Assembly: GCF_900142605.1 (NCBI RefSeq)
Contig: NZ_FRBL01000006.1
Span: forward strand, 496,001 to 560,000
Source: Chitinophaga jiangningensis
GTDB lineage: Bacteria; Bacteroidota; Bacteroidia; Chitinophagales; Chitinophagaceae
DNA: 64,000 nucleotides
Reading direction: 5' to 3'
This document shows, one piece after another, positions 52,031 to 60,973 of this stretch. A program made the position numbers and the translations under genes. The notes under the pieces are model-generated. The model did not search any database. It was not told where the DNA came from and saw only the letters and a list, made by a program, of their open reading frames with translations. Each line of letters opens with the position of its first letter. Within the stretch, counting starts at the first letter, position 1.

Positions 52031-52567
52031 ATGCAAAAGGAATATACAGTTACGGTATATACAGAGGATCGTATTGGTATCACCAACCGTATCACCATCA
52101 TATTCACCCGTCGCGGAATCAACATCACCAGTCTCACCACTGCTGAAACAGAAATCCCGGGCGTATACAAATTCGTTATAACGGTAATGTCTACGCGCGA
52201 AAAACTGGACAAGGTAGTTGGCCAGATTGAGCGACTGATTGAGATTCACCGTGCCTTTGTACACGAAGAAGATGAGGTGGTATACCAGGAGCTGGCACTC
52301 TATAAAATCTCCACCAAAGCGCTGCATACAGCGGGGGATGTAGAGAAGCTGATCCGCGAAAATAACGCGCGTATCCTCACTATCACTGCCGACTATTTCG
52401 TAATCGAAAAAACAGGACATCAGCAGGAGCTGACAGATTTCATCAAGAAGCTGGAGCCGTATGGACTGATAGAATATACTAAGAGCGGGCGCGTAGCGAT
52501 TGTCAAGTGGAGCCGTCGTTTCCATGAACATCTCAAAGAACTGGATAAATCAGTAGCCAGCTATTAA
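52031..52567 (+). CDS. ilvN: acetolactate synthase small (regulatory) subunit
   Basis: The 178-aa product has an N-terminal ACT domain (about residues 4-78, E-D-R-I-G-I-T-N-R-I and R-R-G-I-N-I) that binds valine for feedback control, and a C-terminal activation domain (about 85-170). It follows ilvB after 48 bp and completes the enzyme. Confidence 0.94.
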   Translation: MQKEYTVTVYTEDRIGITNRITIIFTRRGINITSLTTAETEIPGVYKFVITVMSTREKLDKVVGQIERLIEIHRAFVHEEDEVVYQELALYKISTKALHTAGDVEKLIRENNARILTITADYFVIEKTGHQQELTDFIKKLEPYGLIEYTKSGRVAIVKWSRRFHEHLKELDKSVASY

Positions 52568-52648
52568 TCGGAAAAAAATAATATTCATTCACAATTTCAC
52601 ACCTGGCCTCTCGCATTAACTGAAGGCCAATGCAAAAAAAAACACAAC

Positions 52649-53695
52649 ATGGCAACCATCAATTTTGGCGGCGTACTCGAAGAAGTAGTAACCAGAGAAG
52701 AATTCCCTATGGAAAAAGCTAGGGAAGTGCTGAAAAACGAAGTGATTGCAGTTATCGGTTACGGTGTTCAAGGCCCAGGCCAGGCACTGAACCTGAAAGA
52801 TAACGGCTTTAACGTTATCGTTGGTCAACGTAAAAACTCTGCAACCTGGGATAAAGCTGTTGCTGACGGCTGGGTACCAGGCGAAACACTGTTTGACATT
52901 GAAGAAGCAGCTGCGAAAGGTACTATCATTCAGTTCCTCCTGTCTGATGCTGGTCAGATCACCCTGTGGCCTACGCTGAAAAAACACCTGACTCCAGGTA
53001 AAGCACTGTACTTCTCTCACGGTTTTGGTATCACTTACAAAGAGCAGACTGGCATTGTTCCTCCTGCTGATGTAGATGTGATCCTCGTAGCTCCTAAAGG
53101 TTCCGGTACTTCCCTGCGCCGCCTGTTCCTGGCTGGTCAGGGTCTGAACTCCAGCTACGCCATCTTCCAGGATGCAACTGGCCGCGCTAAAGAACGCGTT
53201 GTAGCGCTGGGTATCGGCGTTGGTTCTGGCTACCTGTTCGAAACAGATTTCAAAAAAGAAGTATTCTCTGACCTCACCGGCGAACGCGGTTCCCTGATGG
53301 GTTGTATCCAGGGTATCTTCGCTGCTCAATACGAAACACTGCGTAAAAACGGTCACTCTCCTTCTGAAGCGTTCAACGAAACAGTGGAAGAATTGACTCA
53401 GTCCCTGATGCCGCTGGTAGCAGAAAACGGTATGGACTGGATGTATGCTAACTGCTCTACTACTGCTCAGCGCGGTGCGCTCGACTGGTGGAAGAAGTTC
53501 AAAGAAGCTACTCAGCCGGTGTTCGATGAACTGTACAAATCAGTTGCTGAAGGTAAAGAAGCAGCACGTTCTATCGCTTCCAACAGTACCGCTGACTACC
53601 GCGAGAAACTGAACGAAGAACTGAGAGAACTCCGCGAAAGCGAAATGTGGCAGGCTGGTGCAGCAGTACGCAAACTGCGCCCTAACAATGCCTAA
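52649..53695 (+). CDS. ilvC: ketol-acid reductoisomerase
   Basis: The 348-aa product has the Rossmann start I-G-Y-G-V-Q-G-P-G-Q-A-L-N (about residues 37-49) and the cofactor loop G-Q-R-K-N-S (Arg and Ser favour NADPH). The metal-binding region D-L-T-G-E-R-G follows, then the C-terminal knotted domain. It carries out the second common step of valine and isoleucine synthesis. Its very even codon use suggests high expression. Confidence 0.95.
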   Translation: MATINFGGVLEEVVTREEFPMEKAREVLKNEVIAVIGYGVQGPGQALNLKDNGFNVIVGQRKNSATWDKAVADGWVPGETLFDIEEAAAKGTIIQFLLSDAGQITLWPTLKKHLTPGKALYFSHGFGITYKEQTGIVPPADVDVILVAPKGSGTSLRRLFLAGQGLNSSYAIFQDATGRAKERVVALGIGVGSGYLFETDFKKEVFSDLTGERGSLMGCIQGIFAAQYETLRKNGHSPSEAFNETVEELTQSLMPLVAENGMDWMYANCSTTAQRGALDWWKKFKEATQPVFDELYKSVAEGKEAARSIASNSTADYREKLNEELRELRESEMWQAGAAVRKLRPNNA

Positions 53696-53703
53696 TATCA
53701 TAT

Positions 53704-53733
53704 AACAGGTTGCGGATCATTCCGCAACCTGTT
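53704..53733 (+). terminator. hairpin between ilvC and ilvA
   Basis: AACAGGTTGCGG (53704-53715) pairs perfectly with its complement (53722-53733) around a 6-nt loop, followed by a modest T-rich tail. It may be a partial terminator that lowers ilvA relative to ilvC. Confidence 0.7.
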
Positions 53734-53752
53734 TTCAAATCTTTTCTATTTT

Positions 53753-55012
53753 ATGTCCACCAATACTTCACTGGGCGTCAGCCCGCTTAATATACTGGAT
53801 GCGGCTGTGAAACTGAAGCCGGTTGTTAACCGCACTCCGCTCACTTATTCTGCAACCCTCTCCCGCCGCTACAACTGCGATGTTTACCTGAAAAGAGAGG
53901 ATATGCAAATTGTACGTTCTTATAAATTGCGTGGGGCATATAACCTGATTAGCAGCCTTCCTGCCGAATTGCTGGCAAAAGGCGTTACCTGCGCCAGCGC
54001 CGGTAACCATGCACAGGGCTTTGCCTATGCATGTAAAGCAATGAATATTAAAGGCGTGGTATTCATGCCTATCATTACACCTAAACAAAAAGTTACACAG
54101 GTACGTATGTTCGGTGGCGATAACATCGAAATACGCCTGGTAGGAGATACCTTCGACGATTGCTCCGCAGAAGCACAGACTTTCACCAAAGCAGAAGGTA
54201 TGACCTTTATTCCCCCTTTCGATAACCCAAAAATTATTGAAGGTCAGGGAACTGTAGCGGTGGAAATACTGGAAGACCAAAATAATATTGACTTCCTGTT
54301 TGTACCGGTTGGCGGTGGCGGCCTCGCTGCCGGCGTTGGTACCTATTTCCAGACCTACAGCCCGCAAACACGCATCATCGGCGTAGAGCCGGAAGGCGCG
54401 CCCTCCATGTTGCGCGCCCTGGAAAACGGTAGCCCTGTTACCCTCGGCGATATTGAAAGATTCGTGGACGGTGCAGCAGTAAAGCGTGTAGGCACACTCA
54501 ACTATGAAATATGTAAGGAAGTGCTGGAAAAAATGCACCTCGTAAATGAAGGTAAAGTTTGCTCCACCATCCTCAAATTATATAACGAAGACGCCATCGT
54601 AGTAGAACCGGCAGGTGCATTGTCCATCGCAGCGCTCGACGACTTTGCCGATGAAATCCGCGGCAAAAAAGTGGTATGCGTGATCAGCGGCAGCAACAAC
54701 GATATTGACCGTATGCAGGAAATCAAAGAAAGATCCCTGCTCTACGAAGGCCTGAAACACTACTTTATTGTACGCTTCGCGCAGCGCCCGGGTGCACTGA
54801 AGGACTTCCTGAATCACGTCCTGGGTCCAAACGATGATATCACCCGCTTCGAATATATCCAGAAGCATAACAAAGAAGCTGGTCCTGCGCTGATCGGTAT
54901 CGAGCTGGGTAAAAAGGAAGATTACGATTTACTCATCGCCAACTTCCGCAAGTATAACCTGAACTTCACTGAACTCAATAAAGATGATAACCTGTTCGGT
55001 TATCTCGTGTAA
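53753..55012 (+). CDS. ilvA: threonine deaminase (threonine ammonia-lyase)
   Basis: The 419-aa product is a short-form IlvA. The PLP domain has K-R-E-D-M-Q and S-Y-K-L-R-G-A (PLP Lys), S-A-G-N-H-A-Q-G and the glycine-rich V-G-G-G-G-L. A single C-terminal ACT-like domain (about residues 335-415) senses isoleucine. It makes 2-oxobutanoate, the entry to isoleucine synthesis, and closes the ilv operon. Confidence 0.95.
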   Translation: MSTNTSLGVSPLNILDAAVKLKPVVNRTPLTYSATLSRRYNCDVYLKREDMQIVRSYKLRGAYNLISSLPAELLAKGVTCASAGNHAQGFAYACKAMNIKGVVFMPIITPKQKVTQVRMFGGDNIEIRLVGDTFDDCSAEAQTFTKAEGMTFIPPFDNPKIIEGQGTVAVEILEDQNNIDFLFVPVGGGGLAAGVGTYFQTYSPQTRIIGVEPEGAPSMLRALENGSPVTLGDIERFVDGAAVKRVGTLNYEICKEVLEKMHLVNEGKVCSTILKLYNEDAIVVEPAGALSIAALDDFADEIRGKKVVCVISGSNNDIDRMQEIKERSLLYEGLKHYFIVRFAQRPGALKDFLNHVLGPNDDITRFEYIQKHNKEAGPALIGIELGKKEDYDLLIANFRKYNLNFTELNKDDNLFGYLV

Positions 55013-55039
55013 GACGATTTTTTTTACTGCTGATTGATC

Positions 55040-55080
55040 AAAAGGGATTGCCGCTTTAGTGTGGCAATCCCTTTTGGCTT
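55040..55080 (+). terminator. intrinsic terminator of the ilv operon
   Basis: AAAAGGGATTGCC (55040-55052) pairs with GGCAATCCCTTTT (55063-55075) across a 10-nt loop. Confidence 0.85.
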
Positions 55081-55082
55081 TT

Positions 55083-55156
55083 ATCAACCGTAAGAGCAGG
55101 GCCTGCGGCCCTGCTCTTACGGTTGATTTTCATCGCCTTCGGCGATGGAAATCAAC
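55083..55156. repeat. double hairpin with shared central arm (element 4)
   Basis: The first hairpin has perfect 21-bp arms (55083-55103, 55107-55127) with loop TGC. The second has 16-nt arms (55122-55137, 55141-55156) with loop TTC and one G-T pair. GTTGAT (55122-55127) is shared. Read on the other strand the loops are GCA and GAA, as in element 1. Confidence 0.9.
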
Positions 55157-55200
55157 GGAGTTTATGACAACCAGCGAATCCAATCTTCTATATATCAAGT

Positions 55201-55452
55201 GGCAGCAGGGCACCGGGCTGCTCCCACCAATCTGCGAATACAATCTAATCTCTATAGGGGCAGCAGGGCACCGGGCTGCTCTCTCCAATCTGCGAATACA
55301 ATCTAATCTCTATAGGGGCAGCAGGGCACCGGGCTGCTCTCCCCAATCGGCAATCTAATCCTATATAGTGGGAGTAGGGCACCCGCCAGCTCACAACAAT
55401 CGGCAGTCTTATCCTCTATAGGGGGGAGCAGGGCACCCGCCCTGCTTCCCCC
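55201..55452 (+). repeat. 58-bp imperfect tandem repeats
   Basis: Units start at about 55201, 55259, 55317, 55371 and 55425. The first two are nearly identical; later ones decay. Each opens with GCAGGGCACC and, in the last unit, forms a hairpin GCAGGGC-ACCC-GCCCTGC. A shared AATCTAATC...CTATAGG part ends each unit. There is no unique spacer, so it is not a CRISPR array. Confidence 0.85.
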
Positions 55453-55541
55453 GTTGTACGTTTGCCGAAGGCAAACGTACAACGGGGGGGCCAAAAGCGA
55501 AAATTTCAGTAGCTTAGAATATCATCTCACAAAAGAAAAAA

Positions 55542-56342
55542 ATGGATCTGAAGTTAAACGGAAAAGTAGCCATCGTTACCGGTGGCAGCAAAGGAATAGG
55601 CAAAGCCATTGCAGAAGCACTGCTCAAAGAAGGCGCTAAAGTGGTAATCAGTGCCCGCAACGCGGACGAAGTAGAAGACACTGCCGCCACCTTACGCCTG
55701 GCCGGCTACGACGTTACCGCCGTACCAGCCGACATGGCTAAAAAAGCAGACCTGGAACAGCTGGTGGCCGCTGCGCTGCACCGCTACGGCCGTATCGATA
55801 TCCTCGTGAATAACGCTGGTACCATCGATACTTTTGCTCCCATCGCTGATATCACGCTCGACCAGTGGCGCTACATCTTCGAAGTGAATTTCTTCGGGGT
55901 AGTGGAACTCACCAACCTCGTAATCCCGGTGATGCTGAAGGAAAAAGGCGGACGTATCATTAACATCTCTTCGGAAAATGCCGTGCAGCCTGATCCGATG
56001 ATGGGACACTATAACGCTACCAAAGCTGCCCTGAATAACTATTCCAAAACCTTGTCCATGAACTATGGGAAGGATAATATCCTGGTAAACACTGTTTCAC
56101 CCGCCTTCATCCGCACACCGCTGCTGGATAATATGCTGGATAAAATGGCGGCAGATGCAGGCTCTACCCGCGAAGAAGCGGCCCGTAAATTCCTGAAGGA
56201 AAACCGGCCATATCAATCGCTGGGCCGCGCCGGTACCATGGAAGAAACGGCCGGTATCGTGGCTTTCCTGGCCTCCGATCAGGCCTCGTTTATTACTGGT
56301 GCTGTTTTCCGCGTGGATGGCGGCTCAGTAGGTACTGTATAA
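55542..56342 (+). CDS. short-chain dehydrogenase/reductase
   Basis: The 266-aa product has the SDR cofactor motif T-G-G-S-K-G-I-G (about residues 14-21), N-N-A-G near 90, the catalytic Ser in I-S-S-E and Tyr/Lys in H-Y-N-A-T-K, and C-terminal F-I-T-G-A-V-F-R-V-D-G-G. It oxidises or reduces an alcohol/carbonyl with NAD(P); the substrate is unknown. It lies 10 bp before an FAD oxidoreductase gene, so the two may act in one path. Confidence 0.92.
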   Translation: MDLKLNGKVAIVTGGSKGIGKAIAEALLKEGAKVVISARNADEVEDTAATLRLAGYDVTAVPADMAKKADLEQLVAAALHRYGRIDILVNNAGTIDTFAPIADITLDQWRYIFEVNFFGVVELTNLVIPVMLKEKGGRIINISSENAVQPDPMMGHYNATKAALNNYSKTLSMNYGKDNILVNTVSPAFIRTPLLDNMLDKMAADAGSTREEAARKFLKENRPYQSLGRAGTMEETAGIVAFLASDQASFITGAVFRVDGGSVGTV

Positions 56343-56352
56343 ATCTGATATT

Positions 56353-57492
56353 ATGTTGAGCTATTGGGAGAAGCAAAGCCTGTTACAATACGATTACATT
56401 ATAGTGGGTAGTGGCATAGTAGGGCTGTCCACTGCCATCAGCCTGAAAGAGGCAGACGAAAATGCCCGGGTGCTGGTACTGGAAAGGGCCATCCTGCCCA
56501 CCGGCGCCAGTACTAAAAATGCGGGCTTTGCCTGTATCGGCAGCCTCACCGAAATACTGGCCGACCTGCAAACCATGCCGGAACAGGAAGTGCTGCAACT
56601 TGTAAAGCTCCGCTACGAAGGCCTGCAACTGCTGCGCCAGCGACTGGGGGATAACGCCATCGGCTACACGGAAAACGGCAGCTATGAACTCATCACCTCC
56701 CACGACGAATGGGCACTCGGACAACTGGACACTGTCAATAACCTGCTGGGTAACTTCTTCCCCCAAAAAGCATTTACACTGGCAAACAATAAGCTGCCAG
56801 CTTTCGGATTCAATACCAACGTGGTAAAAGCTGTTGTCAGCAATACCTACGAAGGCGAACTGCATACCGGGAAAATGATGCGCAGCCTCATCGACCTTTG
56901 CCTGCGTGTAGGCGTAGAAGTGAAAACAGGCGCAGCAGTAGCCAGGGTAGAAGACCTGGGAACCAGTGTAAACGTAGTAGTTCCGCATGCACTGCTAAAA
57001 GAAGAATTGATTTTCTCTGCACGCAAACTGATCATCTGCACCAACGCTTTCACCAAACAACTCTTGCCCGCTACAGCAGATGTAATGCCCGGCCGCGGAC
57101 AAGTGCTCATCACCAATCCCATCGCCAACCTCCGATTCAAAGGAATTTTCCATTTTGAAGAAGGATACTATTATTTCCGGGAGCTGGAAGGGCGCATACT
57201 TTTCGGCGGTGGCCGCCAGCTGGACTTCTCCGGCGAATCCACCACGGAGTTTCAATACAACAACCGTATTCAACATCAATTAGAAGAATTGCTGCGCACT
57301 GTTATTTTGCCGGATACACCATTCACTATAGCTGACCGCTGGACGGGCATCATGGCATTTGGTAAAACCAAACAGCCAATTATTCAACACCATTCACCAA
57401 ACGTAATTTTAGGGGTAAGAATGGGTGGAATGGGCGTGGCTATTGGATCGAAGGTAGGTGAGATGTTGGCGGAGATGGCGTTTGTAAGATAA
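56353..57492 (+). CDS. FAD-dependent oxidoreductase (DAO family)
   Basis: The 379-aa product has the FAD-binding motif V-G-S-G-I-V-G-L-S-T-A (about residues 17-27), then E-R-A-I-L-P-T-G-A-S-T-K-N-A-G-F-A, and a C-terminal G-V-R-M-G-G-M-G-V-A-I-G-S. It is like D-amino-acid or glycine oxidases and related amine dehydrogenases. The substrate is not clear. It probably shares a transcript with the SDR gene. Confidence 0.9.
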   Translation: MLSYWEKQSLLQYDYIIVGSGIVGLSTAISLKEADENARVLVLERAILPTGASTKNAGFACIGSLTEILADLQTMPEQEVLQLVKLRYEGLQLLRQRLGDNAIGYTENGSYELITSHDEWALGQLDTVNNLLGNFFPQKAFTLANNKLPAFGFNTNVVKAVVSNTYEGELHTGKMMRSLIDLCLRVGVEVKTGAAVARVEDLGTSVNVVVPHALLKEELIFSARKLIICTNAFTKQLLPATADVMPGRGQVLITNPIANLRFKGIFHFEEGYYYFRELEGRILFGGGRQLDFSGESTTEFQYNNRIQHQLEELLRTVILPDTPFTIADRWTGIMAFGKTKQPIIQHHSPNVILGVRMGGMGVAIGSKVGEMLAEMAFVR

Positions 57493-57561
57493 TTATCAAG
57501 TATTTATTAGAGCTGGCAATATTGGTATTGGTTACTACCTTTACGAAAATTAACCTTACTT

Positions 57562-58266
57562 ATGATCAAACGCATTTTATTATTTAGTTGTATTATTCTC
57601 CCACTTTCTTTGTTAGCACAGATAAACACATCGCCTAATGGCGATGTTACCATTGGCGATGTCACACCAATGGCAAAACTGACTGTAATGGGTCGGCTTC
57701 ATGTGGAAGAGTCGGATATTTTGGTACAGCGTGCAGGCTCTCCAGGAATTTCTCTGGTGAATACGCTGAAGACCAATCCTGGTGAAGCTAAGCAATGGAC
57801 AATTTATAACATGACCGAACCTACCTATGGTAACAGCCTTCAGTTCTGGGCTTATGATCAACAAGGTTGTAACGGTGGTTTATGTCATGCACGACTCACT
57901 ATTCAGGACAACGGATTTGTTGGAATTGGTACCATGCGCCCTAAGTCCGAACTCGCTGTTGCCGGCACCATCACTACGCAAAAAGTAAAAGTAACCCTTA
58001 ATGACTGGGCCGATTTCGTATTCGACCCCACCTATACCTTACCTTCCCTCGGTTCCCTGGAGGCCTACATAAAGGTGCACAAACATCTCCCTGAAATACC
58101 CTCCGAGCAAACGATCAGTCGTGAAGGACTGGACCTTTCAGAAATGGCTAAACTGCAAATGCAGAAGATAGAAGAGCTTACGCTCTATATCATCCAGCAA
58201 CAAAAAGAAATTAACGAGTTGAAAGCAACCATGAAAAACATGCAGCACAAGCTGGACAAACAATAA
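57562..58266 (+). CDS. exported tail-fibre-like protein with C-terminal coiled coil
   Basis: The 234-aa product has a signal peptide ending in L-L-A-Q. A beta-rich region with short repeats (V-T-I-G-D-V, V-G-I-G-T) follows, then the conserved block W-A-D-F-V-F-D-P and L-P-E-I-P-S, and a coiled coil (about residues 190-234). This layout is common in Bacteroidota proteins resembling phage tail fibres, often surface exposed. Function unknown. Confidence 0.82.
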   Translation: MIKRILLFSCIILPLSLLAQINTSPNGDVTIGDVTPMAKLTVMGRLHVEESDILVQRAGSPGISLVNTLKTNPGEAKQWTIYNMTEPTYGNSLQFWAYDQQGCNGGLCHARLTIQDNGFVGIGTMRPKSELAVAGTITTQKVKVTLNDWADFVFDPTYTLPSLGSLEAYIKVHKHLPEIPSEQTISREGLDLSEMAKLQMQKIEELTLYIIQQQKEINELKATMKNMQHKLDKQ

Positions 58267-58396
58267 TAAACCGGAGGCTGGCTGATTCCTGGTCAGCCTC
58301 TGATCCTATCCTCCCTCATCCTGATACCCTTTTCACCCGCTATTGCAATGGCTTTTTATTTTGCCTATTTTGTTAGCAAGATATTATTAGCCACTA

Positions 58397-60775
58397 ATGA
58401 AAAAGATTCTATTTATTGCCCTGTTGGCAAGCAGTTCCACGTATGCGCAACAAAAACTTCCCTTAAAGCTCTGGTACAAACAGCCCGCCACCAAATGGAT
58501 GGAAGCCCTGCCAGTAGGTAATGGCCGCCTCGGCGCTATGGTGTACAGTCATCCGCAAACGGAAACAATCCAGGTAAACGAAGAAAGCCTGTGGGCCGGT
58601 GTGCACTATAATGACGCAAATCCTAACAGCCTTCGTGTACTCGACTCCGTAAGGCAGCTCCTCTTTGCCGGAAAAAACGCGGAAGCCGTAAAGCTCGCCA
58701 GACCTAACATGCTGGCCGTAGCAGCAGAGAACTCTCCTACGCTGTTGCGCAATTTCAGGTCGTACCAAACATTCATGAACGTTAACCTGCTGAATCACGT
58801 ACAGGAGTATAGCAACTATAACCGGGAGCTTAACCTCACCACCGGTGTTATCACGAGCAGTTATAGCAGTAACGGTGTCACCTATACGCAGCAGGTGTTT
58901 GCATCTGCCCCTGCCAATAAAATAGTGATAAGGCTGAATGCCAGCAAAGCAGGCGCTATTAATACCATAGTGTTTCTGACCAGGCCGGACGATTCGAAAG
59001 GAGCCAGCAACCAGTATAAAGACTGTACCACCCGTACCGACGGTACCAACAGGATTCTCCTCACCGGCCAGATTGAAGATAAAGACCCGAACCAGGGGCC
59101 GGAAGGGAAGCATATGAAGTTTGCCGGTTCAGTAACTGCCAATAACCAGGGTGGGCAAATCAACGCGGTGGGCGACAGCCTCAAAATCAGCAACGCCACC
59201 ACGGTAGTACTGGTGATTGATGCTGCCACCAACTATGATTTTGCTCATCTTAGCTTTGATGATAACGTTGATCCGAAGGTGCTGCTGGACAAGGCCGCAG
59301 CAAAACCACTGCCCGCCTATGCCACACTGTTAGCGGACCAGGAAAAAGACCATGCCGCGCTGATGAACCGCGTGCAGTTCAACCTGGCAGGCAATACCGA
59401 AAACCTGCCAACGGACGAACGACTGAAAAAAGTACAGGCAGGTGCCTATGATCCGTACCTGACTACCTTGTTATTCCAGTACGGTCGTTACCTGCTGATC
59501 GGCTCCTCGCGCGCGCCGGGCAGGCTGCCGGCTAACCTCCAGGGCATCTGGAACAATCATATCAACGCGCCATGGCAGTCGGATTTTCATACCAACATCA
59601 ACCTGCAAATGAACTACTGGCAGGCTGAAACCGGTAACCTGCCGGAAACGGTATCTCCCCTGGTGAACTTCATCAATAACATAATTCCGGAAGGGGAAAT
59701 TACCGCTGCCAAAATGTATGGCGCCCGCGGGTGGACCCTCCACCACGCTACGGATGCCTTCGGAAAAACCGGCCTGCAAAATGAATTGCATTATGGCACC
59801 TTTCCCATGGGTACCACCTGGACGCTGATGCACTTCTGGGACCATTATGACTACAACCGTAACCGAAAGTTTCTTGCCGATACAGCCTATCCGGCAATGG
59901 TATCCCATGCCCGGTTCATTAAGGATTTCCTGGTGAAGAGCCCCGAAGGATACCTGGTATCCGTGCCGGCCTATTCCCCCGAGAACTCTTTTATCGACCC
60001 AAATACCGGCAAAGGCCAGTCACTCACCTATGGACCCACTATGGATAACCAGATTATCCGGGAGTTCCTGACCCGCTATATAACCGCAGCGCATATACTG
60101 GGAAGAGACCTGTTATTTGCCGACAGCATGCAGCAGGTAATCAACCAGCTGCCTCCTACCCGCCTCGGCAAAGACGGTCGCATTATGGAATGGGTGAAAG
60201 ATTATGAAGAAGCCGAACCCGGCCACAGGCATATTTCCCACCTGTTCAGCCTCTATCCGGGCAATCAGATCAACCCACAAACGCCGGACCTGTTTGCCGG
60301 CGCCCGTAAAACCCTGGATTACCGCCTGGCTCACGGTGGCGGACACACGGGCTGGTCGCGCGCATGGATCATAAATTTCTACGCCCGCCTCCGGGATGGG
60401 GAAAAAGTATACGAAAACATCCAGGCCCTGTTCAAAAAATCTATTTACAGTAACCTGTTCGATGATCATCCGCCGTTCCAGATCGACGGTAACTTCGGTA
60501 GTGCCGCCGGCATGACCGAAGCCCTCATGCAAAGTGAAGCCGGCACCATCGAACTACTGCCAGCATTGCCGGCGGCCTGGGCCAGTGGTAACATAAGTGG
60601 TATAAAGGCCCGCGGAGGTTATGAAATTACCATGGCCTGGCAAAACCATCAGTTGAAAGCAGCGAGCCTTAAGAGCACCAACGGTGGTAAGGTAACGGTG
60701 ATGTATAATGGAAAATCCGTTACGGTAAATCCGGCAAAAGGCCAGACAGTGGCGCTCAAGGGTATCATTCAGTAA
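58397..60775 (+). CDS. alpha-L-fucosidase, glycoside hydrolase family 95
   Basis: The 792-aa product has a signal peptide ending in Y-A-Q. The N-terminal beta domain (about residues 20-270) has G-N-G-R-L-G-A-M-V, and the (alpha/alpha)6 catalytic domain has L-Q-G-I-W-N-N and N-I-N-L-Q-M-N-Y-W-Q-A-E. A catalytic Glu is expected in Y-S-P-E-N-S. It acts on alpha-1,2-fucosyl links by inversion. With the GH29 gene at 43312 the window has two unrelated fucosidases. Confidence 0.95.
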   Translation: MKKILFIALLASSSTYAQQKLPLKLWYKQPATKWMEALPVGNGRLGAMVYSHPQTETIQVNEESLWAGVHYNDANPNSLRVLDSVRQLLFAGKNAEAVKLARPNMLAVAAENSPTLLRNFRSYQTFMNVNLLNHVQEYSNYNRELNLTTGVITSSYSSNGVTYTQQVFASAPANKIVIRLNASKAGAINTIVFLTRPDDSKGASNQYKDCTTRTDGTNRILLTGQIEDKDPNQGPEGKHMKFAGSVTANNQGGQINAVGDSLKISNATTVVLVIDAATNYDFAHLSFDDNVDPKVLLDKAAAKPLPAYATLLADQEKDHAALMNRVQFNLAGNTENLPTDERLKKVQAGAYDPYLTTLLFQYGRYLLIGSSRAPGRLPANLQGIWNNHINAPWQSDFHTNINLQMNYWQAETGNLPETVSPLVNFINNIIPEGEITAAKMYGARGWTLHHATDAFGKTGLQNELHYGTFPMGTTWTLMHFWDHYDYNRNRKFLADTAYPAMVSHARFIKDFLVKSPEGYLVSVPAYSPENSFIDPNTGKGQSLTYGPTMDNQIIREFLTRYITAAHILGRDLLFADSMQQVINQLPPTRLGKDGRIMEWVKDYEEAEPGHRHISHLFSLYPGNQINPQTPDLFAGARKTLDYRLAHGGGHTGWSRAWIINFYARLRDGEKVYENIQALFKKSIYSNLFDDHPPFQIDGNFGSAAGMTEALMQSEAGTIELLPALPAAWASGNISGIKARGGYEITMAWQNHQLKAASLKSTNGGKVTVMYNGKSVTVNPAKGQTVALKGIIQ

Positions 60776-60856
60776 ATGATATGGGTATCAAATGTTGCAT
60801 TTTTTGTTAATGACCTTTGATATGTGGTGGAAAATGATAGTTTTGAAGCCGCAAAA

Positions 60857-60890
60857 AAACCGCAGGAATATTTACTGCGGTTTTTACTTT
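60857..60890 (+). terminator. intrinsic terminator after the GH95 gene
   Basis: AAACCGCAG (60857-60865) pairs with CTGCGGTTT (60875-60883), followed by a T-rich tail. Confidence 0.85.
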
Positions 60891-60973
60891 TTTAACACGT
60901 AGGTAAGGGTAAAAATTACATTTAAATTGCTAAATTGTTCCGCTATTTATTTTAACAACCACGTTTGAACGTT

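Larger units (their letters stand above)
55013..55541. other. repeat-rich intergenic region after ilvA
   Basis: This 529-bp gap has no gene. In order it holds the ilvA terminator (55040), a double hairpin (55083), about five 58-bp tandem repeats (55201-55452) and a single hairpin (55451-55487). Confidence 0.8.

Noticed and set aside
55201..55452. Possible CRISPR array
   Set aside because: The whole 58-bp unit is repeated, with no unique spacers, and no cas genes are nearby.
58275..58301. GAGGCTG...CAGCCTC hairpin after the tail-fibre-like gene
   Set aside because: No T-run follows on either strand, so it was not called a terminator.
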